Of a stretch of 64,000 nucleotides of DNA, positions 35,474 to 44,088 are shown in pieces. Every line of letters begins with the position of its first letter. Position 1 is the first letter of the stretch. Origin of the DNA: JL08 sp963765555 (lineage in GTDB: Bacteria; Pseudomonadota; Alphaproteobacteria; Rhodobacterales; Rhodobacteraceae); NCBI GenBank assembly GCA_963765555.1, contig CAVXWX010000006.1, forward strand, positions 62,001-126,000, given 5' to 3'. The position numbers and the translations under genes are program-made. The notes under the pieces are model-generated. The model searched no databases. It saw only the letters and a program-made list of their open reading frames with translations, and was not told the origin of the DNA.

Positions 35474-37768
35474 ACCTTGTCCACCGTTTCTGCCTGCCGG
35501 TCGGCCAGCCGCCACGCCTGATCGCGCCCCGCCTGATAGGGCAGGGGCCACGTTGTCACGGCGGTCGCCCGATGCCGGTTGCCGCATGCAGCGTCCAGTA
35601 GGGATCGGCCAGATGCGGGCGCGCCAGACAGACCAGATCGGCCCGCCCCGCCATCAGGATCGAATTGACGTGATCCGCCTCATAGATATTGCCCACGGCC
35701 ATCGTCTTGATGCCCGTTTCATTGCGGATACGGTCCGAAAACGGCGTCTGGAACATGCGGCCATAAACCGGCTGCGCCTCGGTCGAGGTCTGGCCGGCCG
35801 ACACGTCGATAATATCGGCCCCCGCCGTTTCGAACATCTGCGCAATCTTCACCGCGTCTTCGGGGGTGATCCCGTCCTCTCCCGCCCAGTCATTGGCGGA
35901 AATCCGCACCGACATCGGCTTTGCGGCAGGCCATGCGGCGCGCATCGCGGCAAATACCTCAAGCGGATAGCGCATCCGGTTTTCCAGCGATCCGCCATAT
36001 TCATCGCTGCGGATGTTGGACAGGGGCGAGATGAAGGACGACACCAGATAGCCGTGCGCCGCGTGCAATTCGATCATGTCAAATCCCGCGCGCTCGGCCA
36101 TGTGGGCGGCGGCAACAAACTGGTCGCGCACCGTGATCCATATCCGCGCGCGTCATTTCACGCGGCGTGGCGTTGCTGTCCGACCACGCAATGGCAGACG
36201 CTGAAATCAGATCCCAGTTGCCTTTGTCCAGCGGCATATCCATGCCTTCCCACCCCACACGGGTTGATCCCTTGCGCCCCGAATGGCCGATCTGGCAGCA
36301 GATTTTCGCCTCTGTTTCACCGTGGACAAACGTGTTCAGCCGCGCCCACGCCGCTTCGTGTTCGGGCGCATAAAGCCCGGGGCAGCCCGGTGTGATCCGC
36401 CCTGTCTGCCGACACACAGGTCATTTCGGTATAAAGCAGTCCGGCCCCGCCCTTGGCCCGTTCGCCGTAATGGATCAGGTGCCAGTCGGTCGGGCAGCCG
36501 TCCACCGCCTTGTACTGCGCCATGGGCGAGACGACGATGCGGTTCTTCAGCTTCATATCGCGCAACCGGAACGGCGCGAACATCGGCGCGCGCGCCGGCG
36601 TTTCGGGGGCGGCCCCGGCCTGCGCCTGAAACCACGCCTCGGCACTGGCCAGCCATTTCGGGTCGCGTTCGCGCAGGTTTTCGTGGCTGATCCGCTGGGA
36701 TCGGGTCAGCAGCGAATAGTTGAACTGCACCGGATCAAGATGCAGATAACGTTCCACATCCTCGAACCATTCCACCGAATTGCGCGCCGCCGATTGCAGG
36801 CGCAACACTTCCAGCCGCCGCTCGTCCTCGTAGCGGGCAAACGCGTCCTTCAGGCTGGCGCTGGTGGTGACATAATCGGCCAGCGCAATCGCGCTTTCCA
36901 GTGCCAGTTTGGTGCCCGACCCGATGGAAAAATGCGCCGTCGCCGACGCATCGCCCAGCAATACGATGTTGTCATGGCTCCATTTTTCGCACAGCACACG
37001 CGGGAACCTGATCCACGCCGATCCGCGAATGTGGTTGGCGTTCGTCATCAACGCATGACCGCCCAGATGGTCTTTGAATATCTCCTCGCACACCGCAATG
37101 CTCTGCGCCTGGGTCATGTCGCCAAACCCGTAGGCGTCAAACGTGGCCTGACTGCATTCCACGATGAACGTCGCCGTGTCGTCGTCAAACTGGTAGGCAT
37201 GCGCCCAGACCCAGCCCTTGTCGGTGTCTTCAAAGATAAAGGTGAACGCATCATCGAATTTCTGGTGCGTCCCCAGCCAGACAAACTGGCAGGCGCGCAT
37301 GTCGATATCGGGCTTGAACGTATCGGCAAAATCCATCCGCGTGCGCGAATTCAGCCCGTCCGCCGCCACCACGATATCATAGTCTTTTGCATAATCCGCC
37401 GCCGCATCCACATTGGTTTCGAACCGCAAATCCACACCCAGATCACGGGCGCGCTGGTGCAGGATCAACAACAGACGCTTGCGCCCGATGCCGCAAAACC
37501 CGTGCCCGGTCGATAGCATTTTCTGGCCGCGGTGATGCACCGCAATATCATCCCAATAGGCGAAATGGGCGCGAATGACCTCCGCGCTTTCAGGGTCGTT
37601 TTGTGCAAGGTTATCAAGGGTTTCGTCCGACAGAACCACACCCCAGCCAAACGTGTCGTCCGGCTTGTTACGCTCGAACACAACGATCTCTGCGTCCGGT
37701 TGGCGCAGCTTGGTCGAAATCGCAAAATAAAGACCCGCCGGACCGCCGCCAAGAACTGCAATACGCAT
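35470..37768 (-). pseudogene. Anthraniloyl-CoA/salicylyl-CoA monooxygenase-reductase fusion (3 frame shifts)
   Basis: A bifunctional flavoprotein of about 765 residues. The N-terminal part (1-380) is a class A flavin monooxygenase with VLGGGPAGLYFAI at residues 5-17 and LLGDASATAHFSIGSG as the second FAD motif. The C-terminal part is an old yellow enzyme domain (MFAPFRLRDMKLKNRIVVSP; GFDMIELHAAHGYLVSSFISP; GRADLVCLARPHLADPYWTL). This arrangement is that of 2-aminobenzoyl-CoA monooxygenase/reductase and salicylyl-CoA 5-hydroxylase, which hydroxylate and then reduce the aromatic ring of the CoA ester. The monooxygenase half is uninterrupted; shifts are near 36406, 36140 and 35578. First gene of the operon. 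Confidence 0.85.
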
Positions 37769-37847
37769 CTGATCTCCCGCAGATTGGTTGTTTCAGGCCG
37801 CTGCGTGCCCTTTGACAAAAAGGATAGGCCGCGCGTGTTTGTTCTTC

Positions 37848-37868
37848 AAGTTAAAATATTTTATACTT
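37848..37868. promoter_or_regulatory. AT-rich palindrome, likely MarR operator
   Basis: A perfect 12-base palindrome TAAAATATTTTA at 37852-37863, flanked by AAGT and ACTT (the right flank is offset by one T). It lies 80 bases upstream of the first gene of the anthraniloyl-CoA operon and stands out in GC-rich DNA. MarR proteins bind AT-rich palindromes of this size, and the operon encodes one. Confidence 0.5.
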
Positions 37869-37935
37869 AAAGGAATTGGGGCGAACGCAGAATTGCAACG
37901 CGGCCCGCCCCCGCGCACATGGCGCGCCCCCTCTC

Positions 37936-37957
37936 GTTCTTTTTGCCAAAAATACGG
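37936..37957 (-). repeat. Intergenic repeat, copy D
   Basis: On the minus strand this reads CCCGTATTTTTGGCAAAAAG followed by AA. It is the same core as copies B and C near valS. It lies between the operon promoter region and the terminator of the VPLPA-type gene. Confidence 0.5.
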
Positions 37958-37977
37958 GTTTTTGACCCCGCCAAATG

Positions 37978-38009
37978 CAAAAAGACCCCGTCACCTGTGG
38001 TGCGGGGTC
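37978..38009 (-). terminator. Rho-independent terminator of VPLPA-type gene
   Basis: On the minus strand GACCCCG pairs with CGGGGTC (37984-37990 with 38003-38009), with an inner CACC/GGTG extension, followed at once by TTTTTGC. It lies 27 bases after the stop at 38036. It is a textbook intrinsic terminator. Confidence 0.8.
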
Positions 38010-38035
38010 CTCTGCGCGCCCGTCGGGCGATTATA

Positions 38036-38704
38036 TCAGGTGTTTTTGCGTCTGTGCCGCCGCAGCGCGCCAAAGCCGATCAGGCCGGTGCCCAACAGCA
38101 ATGCGCCGGCAGGGATAGGCACGACAGAGATCGCAACGTCGATCTGCGCGACAATATCATCAAAATCTAAATCGCCGGTGCCATCGCCGAAATAGGCTGT
38201 CACCGAAAACCCGCCCGCCGTTTGTTCGATGGTGCCAAATCCCAGCTTGAAGCAAGTCGGACTTCGGACACGCCGCCATTGGTGATCGCAAGGGTCGGGC
38301 CGGCATCCGTGCCGGATTGCTGGTTTGATGCAAATCCGAAATCAAGCAACCCGCTGGCCGTCATTGACGCCACCGTGGTCAACCCGATCGTCGGTTTCGG
38401 GAATGTTGACGCCTTCCACCACCAGATAGTTGAAAAACCCCGATTCCTGCCCGACAACCGTATAGCTGATCGTGGCCCGTTCGCCCGACGCCAGCGTCAG
38501 GTTCAAACCGCCACCCAGCGTGTTATCTGCGACGGTGGAATAGGCCGTAATCGGCGTATCCAGCGTGACATCCGGGCTGGGGTTGAACCCCGAAACGCTG
38601 TTGATCACGTCCGGCGCGCCGGTAAACTCGAGCGTTGCTGCCCCTGCGGCCGATGCGGCCAGAACCGTCGATACGCCCAGCGCCAATGCGTTCAGTCTTT
38701 TCAT
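38036..38704 (-). pseudogene. Secreted protein with VPLPA-CTERM-like sorting tail (2 frame shifts)
   Basis: A protein of about 222 residues when two shifts (near 38390 and 38233) are repaired. It has a signal peptide (MKRLNALALGVSTVLAASAAGA), then TLEFTGAPDVINSVSGFNPS and other small-residue-rich strands. The C-terminus reads VVPIPAGALLLGTGLIGFGA then LRRHRRKNT: a VPxPA motif, one transmembrane helix and a basic end. That is the PEP-CTERM-type signal recognised in Rhodobacterales by a VPLPA-specific exosortase (family knowledge); here the motif is VPIPAG. Such proteins are usually matrix or surface components. A strong terminator follows. Confidence 0.72.
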
Positions 38705-39120
38705 CTTCATAAGCCCCTGCATCTAAACCCAAAGATACTTTGACCCGCTTCTACCATGCCCAAAAGGCGTAGGCCAGAAGATATTAAGGAAACCGAATGC
38801 CTTGGGCGGGCAGGGCACACATCTGGCGGTATCTGCACAAAAAAGCGGCACAGGCGCAGGGTCTGGCCCCGCTTGGGGAAAATGCCACCGCAATTCCCCT
38901 TTGTCCGCAGCCCCGCCCTCCCTACCGTTAATAGTGGTAACAGCATTCGTCGCGCACGAGTTTTTCTGGGTAGGGGTCAGTGGCTTGGCATACCCCACCG
39001 TATGTCCCGCCACTGAATTGGCGAGGGCTGCTACCACCCCACACGTTTGACCGTCCGGATAGCCCTGATCGCGCAGGGCGGCGTTTGAAAGTCGTGTCTC
39101 AGTTGCTTTTTCGGAATAAA
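38705..39120. other. Long gene-free region
   Basis: About 415 bases between the secreted-protein gene (leftward) and tRNA-Phe (leftward). The secreted-protein promoter should be here. Frames on both strands have no recognisable protein and no good ribosome site. The inverted pieces around 38969-39035 (AGTGGCTTGGC... and GCCACTG) could fold, but I recognise no known RNA family. Confidence 0.4.
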
Positions 39121-39195
39121 TGGTGCCCGGGGGCGGATTTGAACCACCGACACGAGGATTTTCAGTCCACTGCTCTACCCCTGAGCTACCCGGGC
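39121..39195 (-). tRNA. tRNA-Phe (anticodon GAA)
   Basis: On the minus strand GCCCGGG pairs with CCCGGGC, discriminator A and encoded CCA. D arm is AGCTCAGGGGTAGAGC, the anticodon loop CTGAAAA gives GAA, and the T arm is CGGTGGTTCAAATCCGCC. 75 bases in total. It lies close to yacG, a common order in related genomes. Confidence 0.95.
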
Positions 39196-39275
39196 ACGGG
39201 AGAAGGTGACACCTTCGGGTGGTCGCGTTCTAGGCCGTGCGGGGTGGGGTGTCCAGCCTCTTTTTTCGACGCCGT

Positions 39276-39458
39276 TCAATGTGGTTTCGGCGTGGCCTTT
39301 TCTGTTTCCTCGATCGCCTTTTCGATGTCTTCGGGATCGCGCGACGGGATCGCATAGGACCCGTTGAACCATTGGGCCAGATCGCGGTCGGCGCAGCGGC
39401 GCGAACAGAACGGGCGGTACTTGGCCTCGGTGTCCTTGCCGCAGATCGGGCAACTCAT
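39276..39458 (-). CDS. yacG: DNA gyrase inhibitor YacG
   Basis: A 60-residue zinc-binding protein. The four cysteines sit in MSCPICGK (Cys3, Cys6) and FCSRRC (Cys18, Cys22), the YacG pattern, followed by DRDLAQWFNGSYAIPS and an acidic tail. YacG binds GyrB and inhibits gyrase. The ATG overlaps the stop of the RNase E/G gene by four bases (ATGA), as in the conserved maf-rng-yacG cluster. Confidence 0.92.
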   Translation of the reverse strand: MSCPICGKDTEAKYRPFCSRRCADRDLAQWFNGSYAIPSRDPEDIEKAIEETEKATPKPH

Positions 39459-40480
39459 GTCAGCACCTCGTTCGTCGGGATACGGGCCCGTTTGCGTTGC
39501 AATTCATAATGGCCCAGTGGCGTCCAGCCCACCAGCGCCGTGTCCACCTGATCGCTGCGAAACGCGGCGCGCAGGCTGGTTTCAAAGGTGCGCCGGTCCT
39601 TTTTCGGCATCGGTGCCAGATCCAGAACGATCTGCCCGCCCAAGCCCCGCAGGCGCAATTGGCGCGGCAGTGCTTTGGCGGCGGCCATGTTGGCCTTGAT
39701 CCCTGCCGCCAGTGACGTGTCTGGGCCGGTGTTGACATCGACGGCGACCAGCGCGCGGGTCGGCTCGATAAACAGTGCCCCGCCGCCCGATAAAGGCACG
39801 CGCACGGACTCCAGCGCATCGATCTGCTCCAACACGCCGTTTTGCGCAAAACATCCCGCGTCCTGCATCACCTGCGCCGGATCGGCCCAATCGCGCCACG
39901 CCAGCGTGTGTGGGCCGTCGCCCTCGGCCAGTTTTTCGGCCGCGCCAACCGTGTCGGCCATCACCGCGCGCGCCAGTGCGGCCATGGTTTCGATATCCGT
40001 GGCGATATCATCGCTGTCTGCATCCACGCAGGAGGACCGCAGGATCAGGCCCATATCGCCCCCGTCCATCACAGAATGGGCGATTTCCAGCAACGCATCG
40101 CGCAGATCATCATCACGGATCGACCGGCTGATATTGATCCCCGGTGCCTCGGGGGTGAGGATGACATAGCGGCTTTTGAACAGGATTTTCTGGGTTACGG
40201 GAATCGCCTTGCCGTCTTCGGCGTAGCCTGTGACCTGCACCAGAATCGGCTGGCCGGGCGACAGGCCCTTGACCTGCCGCAAAAACGCCGACCCGTCGGG
40301 GGTTTTCAGGAACATTCCGCCCTGTCCCTTGACGGGGCGGTCTGCCAGCGCGCGATAGATCGTGCCCGGGCGCGGGGCGCTTTCGCTGTCGACCAGCAGG
40401 TCATCCAACTGGCCATCCACCATCAGCGCGGCGGCTTCGACCTCTCCGATATGGTCCAGCAGGATCATACGTCCCTTCAT
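39455..40480 (-). CDS. Ribonuclease E/G family protein
   Basis: A 341-residue RNase E/G-type protein, shorter than E. coli RNase G. It opens MKGRMILLDHIGEVEAAALMVDGQL and has the catalytic DNase I-like part with ALFIEPTRALVAVDVNTGPD (metal-binding Asp) and GGQIVLDLAPMPKKDRR. It would cut single-stranded RNA, for example in rRNA maturation. The N-terminal S1 domain is partial compared with RNase E, and the usual zinc-link CPxC is not obvious. The start at 40480 overlaps the probable maf stop; the open frame upstream is in fact the maf C-terminus. ATGA overlap with yacG. Confidence 0.82.
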   Translation of the reverse strand: MKGRMILLDHIGEVEAAALMVDGQLDDLLVDSESAPRPGTIYRALADRPVKGQGGMFLKTPDGSAFLRQVKGLSPGQPILVQVTGYAEDGKAIPVTQKILFKSRYVILTPEAPGINISRSIRDDDLRDALLEIAHSVMDGGDMGLILRSSCVDADSDDIATDIETMAALARAVMADTVGAAEKLAEGDGPHTLAWRDWADPAQVMQDAGCFAQNGVLEQIDALESVRVPLSGGGALFIEPTRALVAVDVNTGPDTSLAAGIKANMAAAKALPRQLRLRGLGGQIVLDLAPMPKKDRRTFETSLRAAFRSDQVDTALVGWTPLGHYELQRKRARIPTNEVLT

Positions 40481-41057
40481 GCTGTCCGCTCCGTACATCG
40501 CAACACCCGCCGCCTGCAACAGGCCGGCGGTTTCACATAAGGGCAGGCCGACAATGCCGGTAAACGATCCCGAAATCCACGGGATCAACGCACCGGCCGG
40601 CCCCTGAATGCCATAGCCGCCCGCCTTGCCCTGCCAGTCATTGCTGGCGATATAGGCGTTCAGTTCCGCGTCCGACAGATGTTTCATCCGCACGGTCGAT
40701 GACCACATCGCGCTCCCAGACCCGGTCGTTCTTGCGCACCGCCACGGCGGTGATCACACGGTGGCGCCGCCCCGACAGGGCCAGCAGAAATTGCGCCGCT
40801 TCACCTGCATCCGCAGGCTTGCCCAATATCCGGCGGCCCAAAGCCACGGTGGTATCCGCGCACAGCACAACATCATCGGCGCCCGCGTTGACCGCCATCA
40901 CCTTTTCACGCGCCATGCGCGCGCAATAGGGGCGGGGCAATTCGCCGGGTTGCGGGTCTTCGTTGATATCGGGCGCGCGGATGGTATCGGGCACCACGCC
41001 GATCTGCGCCAGCAATTCCTTGCGGCGCGGGCTGCCCGATCCCAGAATAAAGCTCAT
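40477..41057 (-). pseudogene. maf: Maf-like nucleoside triphosphate pyrophosphatase (2 frame shifts)
   Basis: A Maf protein of about 190 residues. The N-terminus MSFILGSGSPRRKELLAQIG carries the SxSPRR phosphate-binding motif; VLCADTTVALGRRILGKP is the active-site Asp region. After a shift near 40690 the rest continues with MKHLSDAELNAYIASNDWQG, KAGGYGIQGPAGALIPWISG and GLPLCETAGLLQAAG. A second shift near 40500 restores an end CTERTA with a stop overlapping the RNase start. Maf enzymes hydrolyse modified nucleotides such as dTTP/UTP or m7GTP and affect septum formation. Both shifts are single extra bases. Confidence 0.83.
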
Positions 41058-41092
41058 ATGGGTCCCCGTCCGCATGTCACCGGAAAACCGCG

Positions 41093-41114
41093 CCCCGCAT
41101 GTCGGGATGCGGGC
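41093..41114 (-). terminator. Hairpin between infA and maf
   Basis: CCCGCAT at 41094-41100 pairs with ATGCGGG at 41107-41113 across a 6-base loop, eight bases past the infA stop. On the minus strand it is followed by GCGCGGTTTTCC rather than a clean T-run, so it may attenuate rather than stop transcription into maf. Confidence 0.45.
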
Positions 41115-41120
41115 ACAGGG

Positions 41121-41339
41121 TTATTTAAAGCGGTAGTTGATCCGCCCCTTGGTCAGATCATAAGGTGTCATTTCCACCTGCACCTTGTCGCCCGCCAGAA
41201 CGCGGATGCGGTTCTTGCGCATCTTGCCTGCCGTGTGTGCGATGATTTCATGGCCATTCTCAAGCTCGACCCGAAACGTCGCATTGGGCAGGAGTTCCTT
41301 CACGACACCGGGGAATTCAAGAATATCTTCCTTGGCCAT
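41121..41339 (-). CDS. infA: Translation initiation factor IF-1
   Basis: A 72-residue OB-fold protein, the standard IF-1 length. It begins MAKEDILEFPGVVKELLPNA and includes FRVELENGHEIIAHTAGKMR and VLAGDKVQVEMTPYDLTKGR, nearly identical to IF-1 throughout the alphaproteobacteria. It binds the ribosomal A site during initiation. The frame is open 27 codons further upstream, but the ATG at 41339 is the conserved start. First gene of the infA-maf-rng-yacG row. Confidence 0.96.
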   Translation of the reverse strand: MAKEDILEFPGVVKELLPNATFRVELENGHEIIAHTAGKMRKNRIRVLAGDKVQVEMTPYDLTKGRINYRFK

Positions 41340-41563
41340 GTTGTCTCCATCGTTGTTTTGCCCACGAAGATGTGGACCGCGCTTTAAATGAGGCCATTTC
41401 CCCTTTTGTTCAAGGGCCAATCGCGCTTGGTGCGCATTTGTGACCTTTGCGCCCTTGTGCAGACCGGCAGCGGCGCGGATTGCGCCACTTTATGGCTGAC
41501 GCCGCGCCCGAAGCGCAATAAAGTTGCCCTGGACACAGAAGGGCACACAGAAAGAACATCACT

Positions 41564-42412
41564 ATGAAACTGTTACGCTTTGAACAGGATGGCCGGTTGC
41601 GGCCCGGATTGCTGGATGATGCCGGTAAAATCAGGGATCTGTCGTCGCATGTGCGCGATATCGAAGGGTCCATGCTGTCCGATGCCGATCTGGCGCGGTT
41701 GCGCGCCCTTGATACGGATGCCCTGCCGGTGATCGAAGGCACCCCGCGCATCGGGCCCTGCGTTGGAAATGTCGGCAAATTCATGTGTATCGGGCTGAAC
41801 TATTCCGATCACGCCGCCGAGGCAGGTATGGACCTTCCGGAACACCCGATCCTGTTTCTCAAGGCGAATTCGGCCATTTGCGGCCCGCATGATGATATCG
41901 TGCTGCCGCGCGGGTCCACCGCCACGGATTGGGAGGCGGAACTGGGCGTCGTGATCGGCACCCGCGCCAAATATGTCAGCGAAGAACAGGCGCTGGATTA
42001 TGTGGCGGGCTATTGCGTGTGCAATGATCTGTCCGAACGCGATTTCCAGCTCAAGCTGACGGGGCAGTGGACCAAAGGCAAATCCTGCGACACGTTCGGC
42101 CCGATCGGGCCGTGGCTGGTGACACGCGACCGCGTACCTGACCCGCAAGACCTTGCGCTTACGCTGGACGTGAACGGCACACGGATGCAGGACGGGCGCA
42201 CCTCCACCATGGTGTTCACGGTGGCGCAGATCATCGCGCATCTGTCCACGCTGATGACGTTGCATCCCGGCGATATCATATCAACCGGCACGCCGCCGGG
42301 TGTGGGCATGGGCATGAAACCGAAACCGGTTTATTTGCAGGACGGCGATATCATCGTCACCGAAATCGAAGGCTTGGGGCGCCAAAGACAGATTGTGCGC
42401 GCTGACGTCTAG
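41564..42412 (+). CDS. Fumarylacetoacetate hydrolase family protein
   Basis: A 282-residue FAH-fold enzyme. The metal-binding glutamates and Asp appear in FMCIGLNYSDHAAEAG, ATDWEAELGVVIG and GYCVCNDLSERDFQ; the end of the domain is HPGDIISTGTPPGVGMG. Members hydrolyse or decarboxylate beta-diketo acids (ureidoglycolate lyase-like, 2-keto-4-pentenoate hydratase-like, acylpyruvase). Length and the GPxGPWLVT motif fit the widespread 5-carboxymethyl-2-oxo-hept-3-ene/2,4-diketo acid hydrolase group, but the substrate is open. It stands alone, divergent from infA. Confidence 0.85.
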   Translation: MKLLRFEQDGRLRPGLLDDAGKIRDLSSHVRDIEGSMLSDADLARLRALDTDALPVIEGTPRIGPCVGNVGKFMCIGLNYSDHAAEAGMDLPEHPILFLKANSAICGPHDDIVLPRGSTATDWEAELGVVIGTRAKYVSEEQALDYVAGYCVCNDLSERDFQLKLTGQWTKGKSCDTFGPIGPWLVTRDRVPDPQDLALTLDVNGTRMQDGRTSTMVFTVAQIIAHLSTLMTLHPGDIISTGTPPGVGMGMKPKPVYLQDGDIIVTEIEGLGRQRQIVRADV

Positions 42413-42679
42413 GTGTGGAACCGCAACAGAGTGTTGCGATCCAACCCTGATCGGCTGATCCGGATTTTCGACTTTGGCGCCGATGTGGTCGCTGAAGTTT
42501 GCCGCCGTCGGACACAACTGGATTGAACGCCCCGCCGCATACGACCAATGTTAAAGGGTTGAATGGAACCGGCCTTTGAAAGGCCCGCTATCCGCCACCA
42601 AGCGTACATCCGGTAAAAAGAATGGAAGGGCTGCATTGAGCCTTTTGTTACCATATGATGCGCCGTTTTCGAATGACCG

Positions 42680-43481
42680 CTAGGATACTTTTGGCAACAA
42701 CAGACGCATTTCGGACTGAACAATGAAGCGATGCGCCGCAAGCTCCTGCAGGAGGGAACTCAAGCCGCTGTCAGCGGAATCGACATTGACCAATGTCAGC
42801 GGGCCGACTGTGGCAGCCGCAGCAAGGAGGTCTTCCAAAGCCGAGGAGTCGCTGGCGGCGATTTGATGTACGAGGCCACCTGCGCCGGCGATCACTCCGC
42901 CTTTTTCGTGCAGGAAGGACGTCAACTGCAGGCCAGAAATGGTTTCCGTGGCGTTCTGCCAGCTCGGCTCCCAAATCGAATGCCTTTGAATGGCATTCGC
43001 GACGGTGTCGAAATCCGCCGGTTTGCATGAGGACGGATCAGGAGATGGATGATCGAGCCGGTAGCAGTCGAGCTTTCTGGTCACGTCAAATCCCATCTTC
43101 TTATAGAGACGTTCAGCGCCTTCGTTTCCCTCGATAACCTCGAGCCAAAAGCTCTCAATCCCGGCACTCTTTGCCGCATTTATCGCCGCCATCCCCACTC
43201 TTGACGCCAATCCCTTGCGTCGATGACCAATCCGTGTGCCGCTGCCTATCAGATACCGTTTGGTGTTACGCGTCGCTACGTTCCAAAATCCAATGACTTC
43301 CCCATCTTCGACGGCAATAAAGGAGGCCACGGGGTCAAACCCTCTTGATGTCAAGGCCGCTTGAAACGTGTCTGCATCTGGTTGCAACGGAACAATGTAA
43401 TCCGAAAATGAGATCGAGCATGGCACGATGAAGAGCCGCGATATCAAAGCCTGATCCGGCGAATGGAACAATTCGTGTCAT
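42680..43481 (-). CDS. Two-domain GNAT acetyltransferase (shift near N-terminus)
   Basis: A GNAT-type protein of about 266 residues. The first domain has the acetyl-CoA loop GTRIGHRRKGLASRVGMAAI (Q/RxxGxG/A pattern as RRKGLA) and ends AERLYKKMGFDV; a second, degenerate domain follows to the stop at 42680. An uninterrupted frame starts at 43471, but a better N-terminus, MTRIVPFAGSGFDIAALHRA, begins at an ATG at 43481 in another frame and joins SFSDYIVPLQPD after removal of one base near 43407. The substrate is unknown. Upstream 43482-43714 shows no gene. Confidence 0.72.
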
Positions 43482-43714
43482 GTTCGTGCTTTCATGGCGC
43501 CAAGATGCGTAGAGAAGCAAAGAACGGGTTTTTGCTCGACGCGCAAGTTGTTGAGATCTTTTCCTTATCAACCAGGTAAGACTGAATTTCGAGTTCCTGG
43601 CCGGGTTTTGCCAAACAGACATTGGCGACTGTGCGGCGAACGGCAACTTCGTCCGCAACTCGGTCATAGCCAGTTTTTCGCCGGTGTCCGCGAAAGGCCC
43701 CGGAATCCGTACGC

Positions 43715-44023
43715 CTAGACGCAGAACAACCGGTACAGCAGGTTGATCACTTCTTTGGTGTTGCCATCCGACAGGCTGTAATGAATGGATTTGCCATCGC
43801 GCCGCGTGGTGACCAGACCTTCATCGCGCAACCGCGCCAGCATCTGGCTGACAGCGGCCTGCCGCATGTCCAGCAAATCTTCGAGCGTGCCAACGGTTTT
43901 TTCGCCGTCGGCCAGATGACACAAGATCATCAACCGCCCTTCATGTGCCAGTGTTTTGAGAAATGCCGCTGCATTGCCCGCATTTGCCGCCATATCGGGC
44001 GGGGGAAGAATTGTTTTCACCAC
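43715..44023 (-). CDS. ArsR/SmtB-family transcriptional regulator
   Basis: A 102-residue winged-helix protein: AAFLKTLAHEGRLMILCHLADG, then VGTLEDLLDMRQAAVSQMLARLRDEGLV (recognition helix) and TTRRDGKSIHYSLSD (wing). It resembles the BigR/SoxR-type sulfur-responsive ArsR group rather than metal sensors: only one cysteine (in ILCHL) is visible and the classical ELCVCDL metal box is absent. The start is a GTG (tandem GTG GTG) with AGGA about ten bases upstream. It stands alone; no obvious target gene adjoins it. Confidence 0.82.
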   Translation of the reverse strand: MVKTILPPPDMAANAGNAAAFLKTLAHEGRLMILCHLADGEKTVGTLEDLLDMRQAAVSQMLARLRDEGLVTTRRDGKSIHYSLSDGNTKEVINLLYRLFCV

Positions 44024-44088
44024 GTGTTCATCTGGTCCTGTGAGCTACCGAATAGTTGCTCATAGCACGACTTTGCGCGCTTGCGAAG

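Noticed and set aside
30660..36420. Programmed frameshifting in the aromatic operon
   Set aside because: Shifts occur at dozens of unrelated sites in both directions without slippery heptamers or following structures.
38723..39037. A leftward 104-codon frame upstream of the VPLPA-type gene
   Set aside because: It overlaps the promoter region, has no ribosome site, mixed composition and no recognisable domain.
42413..42679. A gene or RNA between the FAH and GNAT genes
   Set aside because: The 267 bases contain only short frames without ribosome sites, and no hairpin-plus-T signal.
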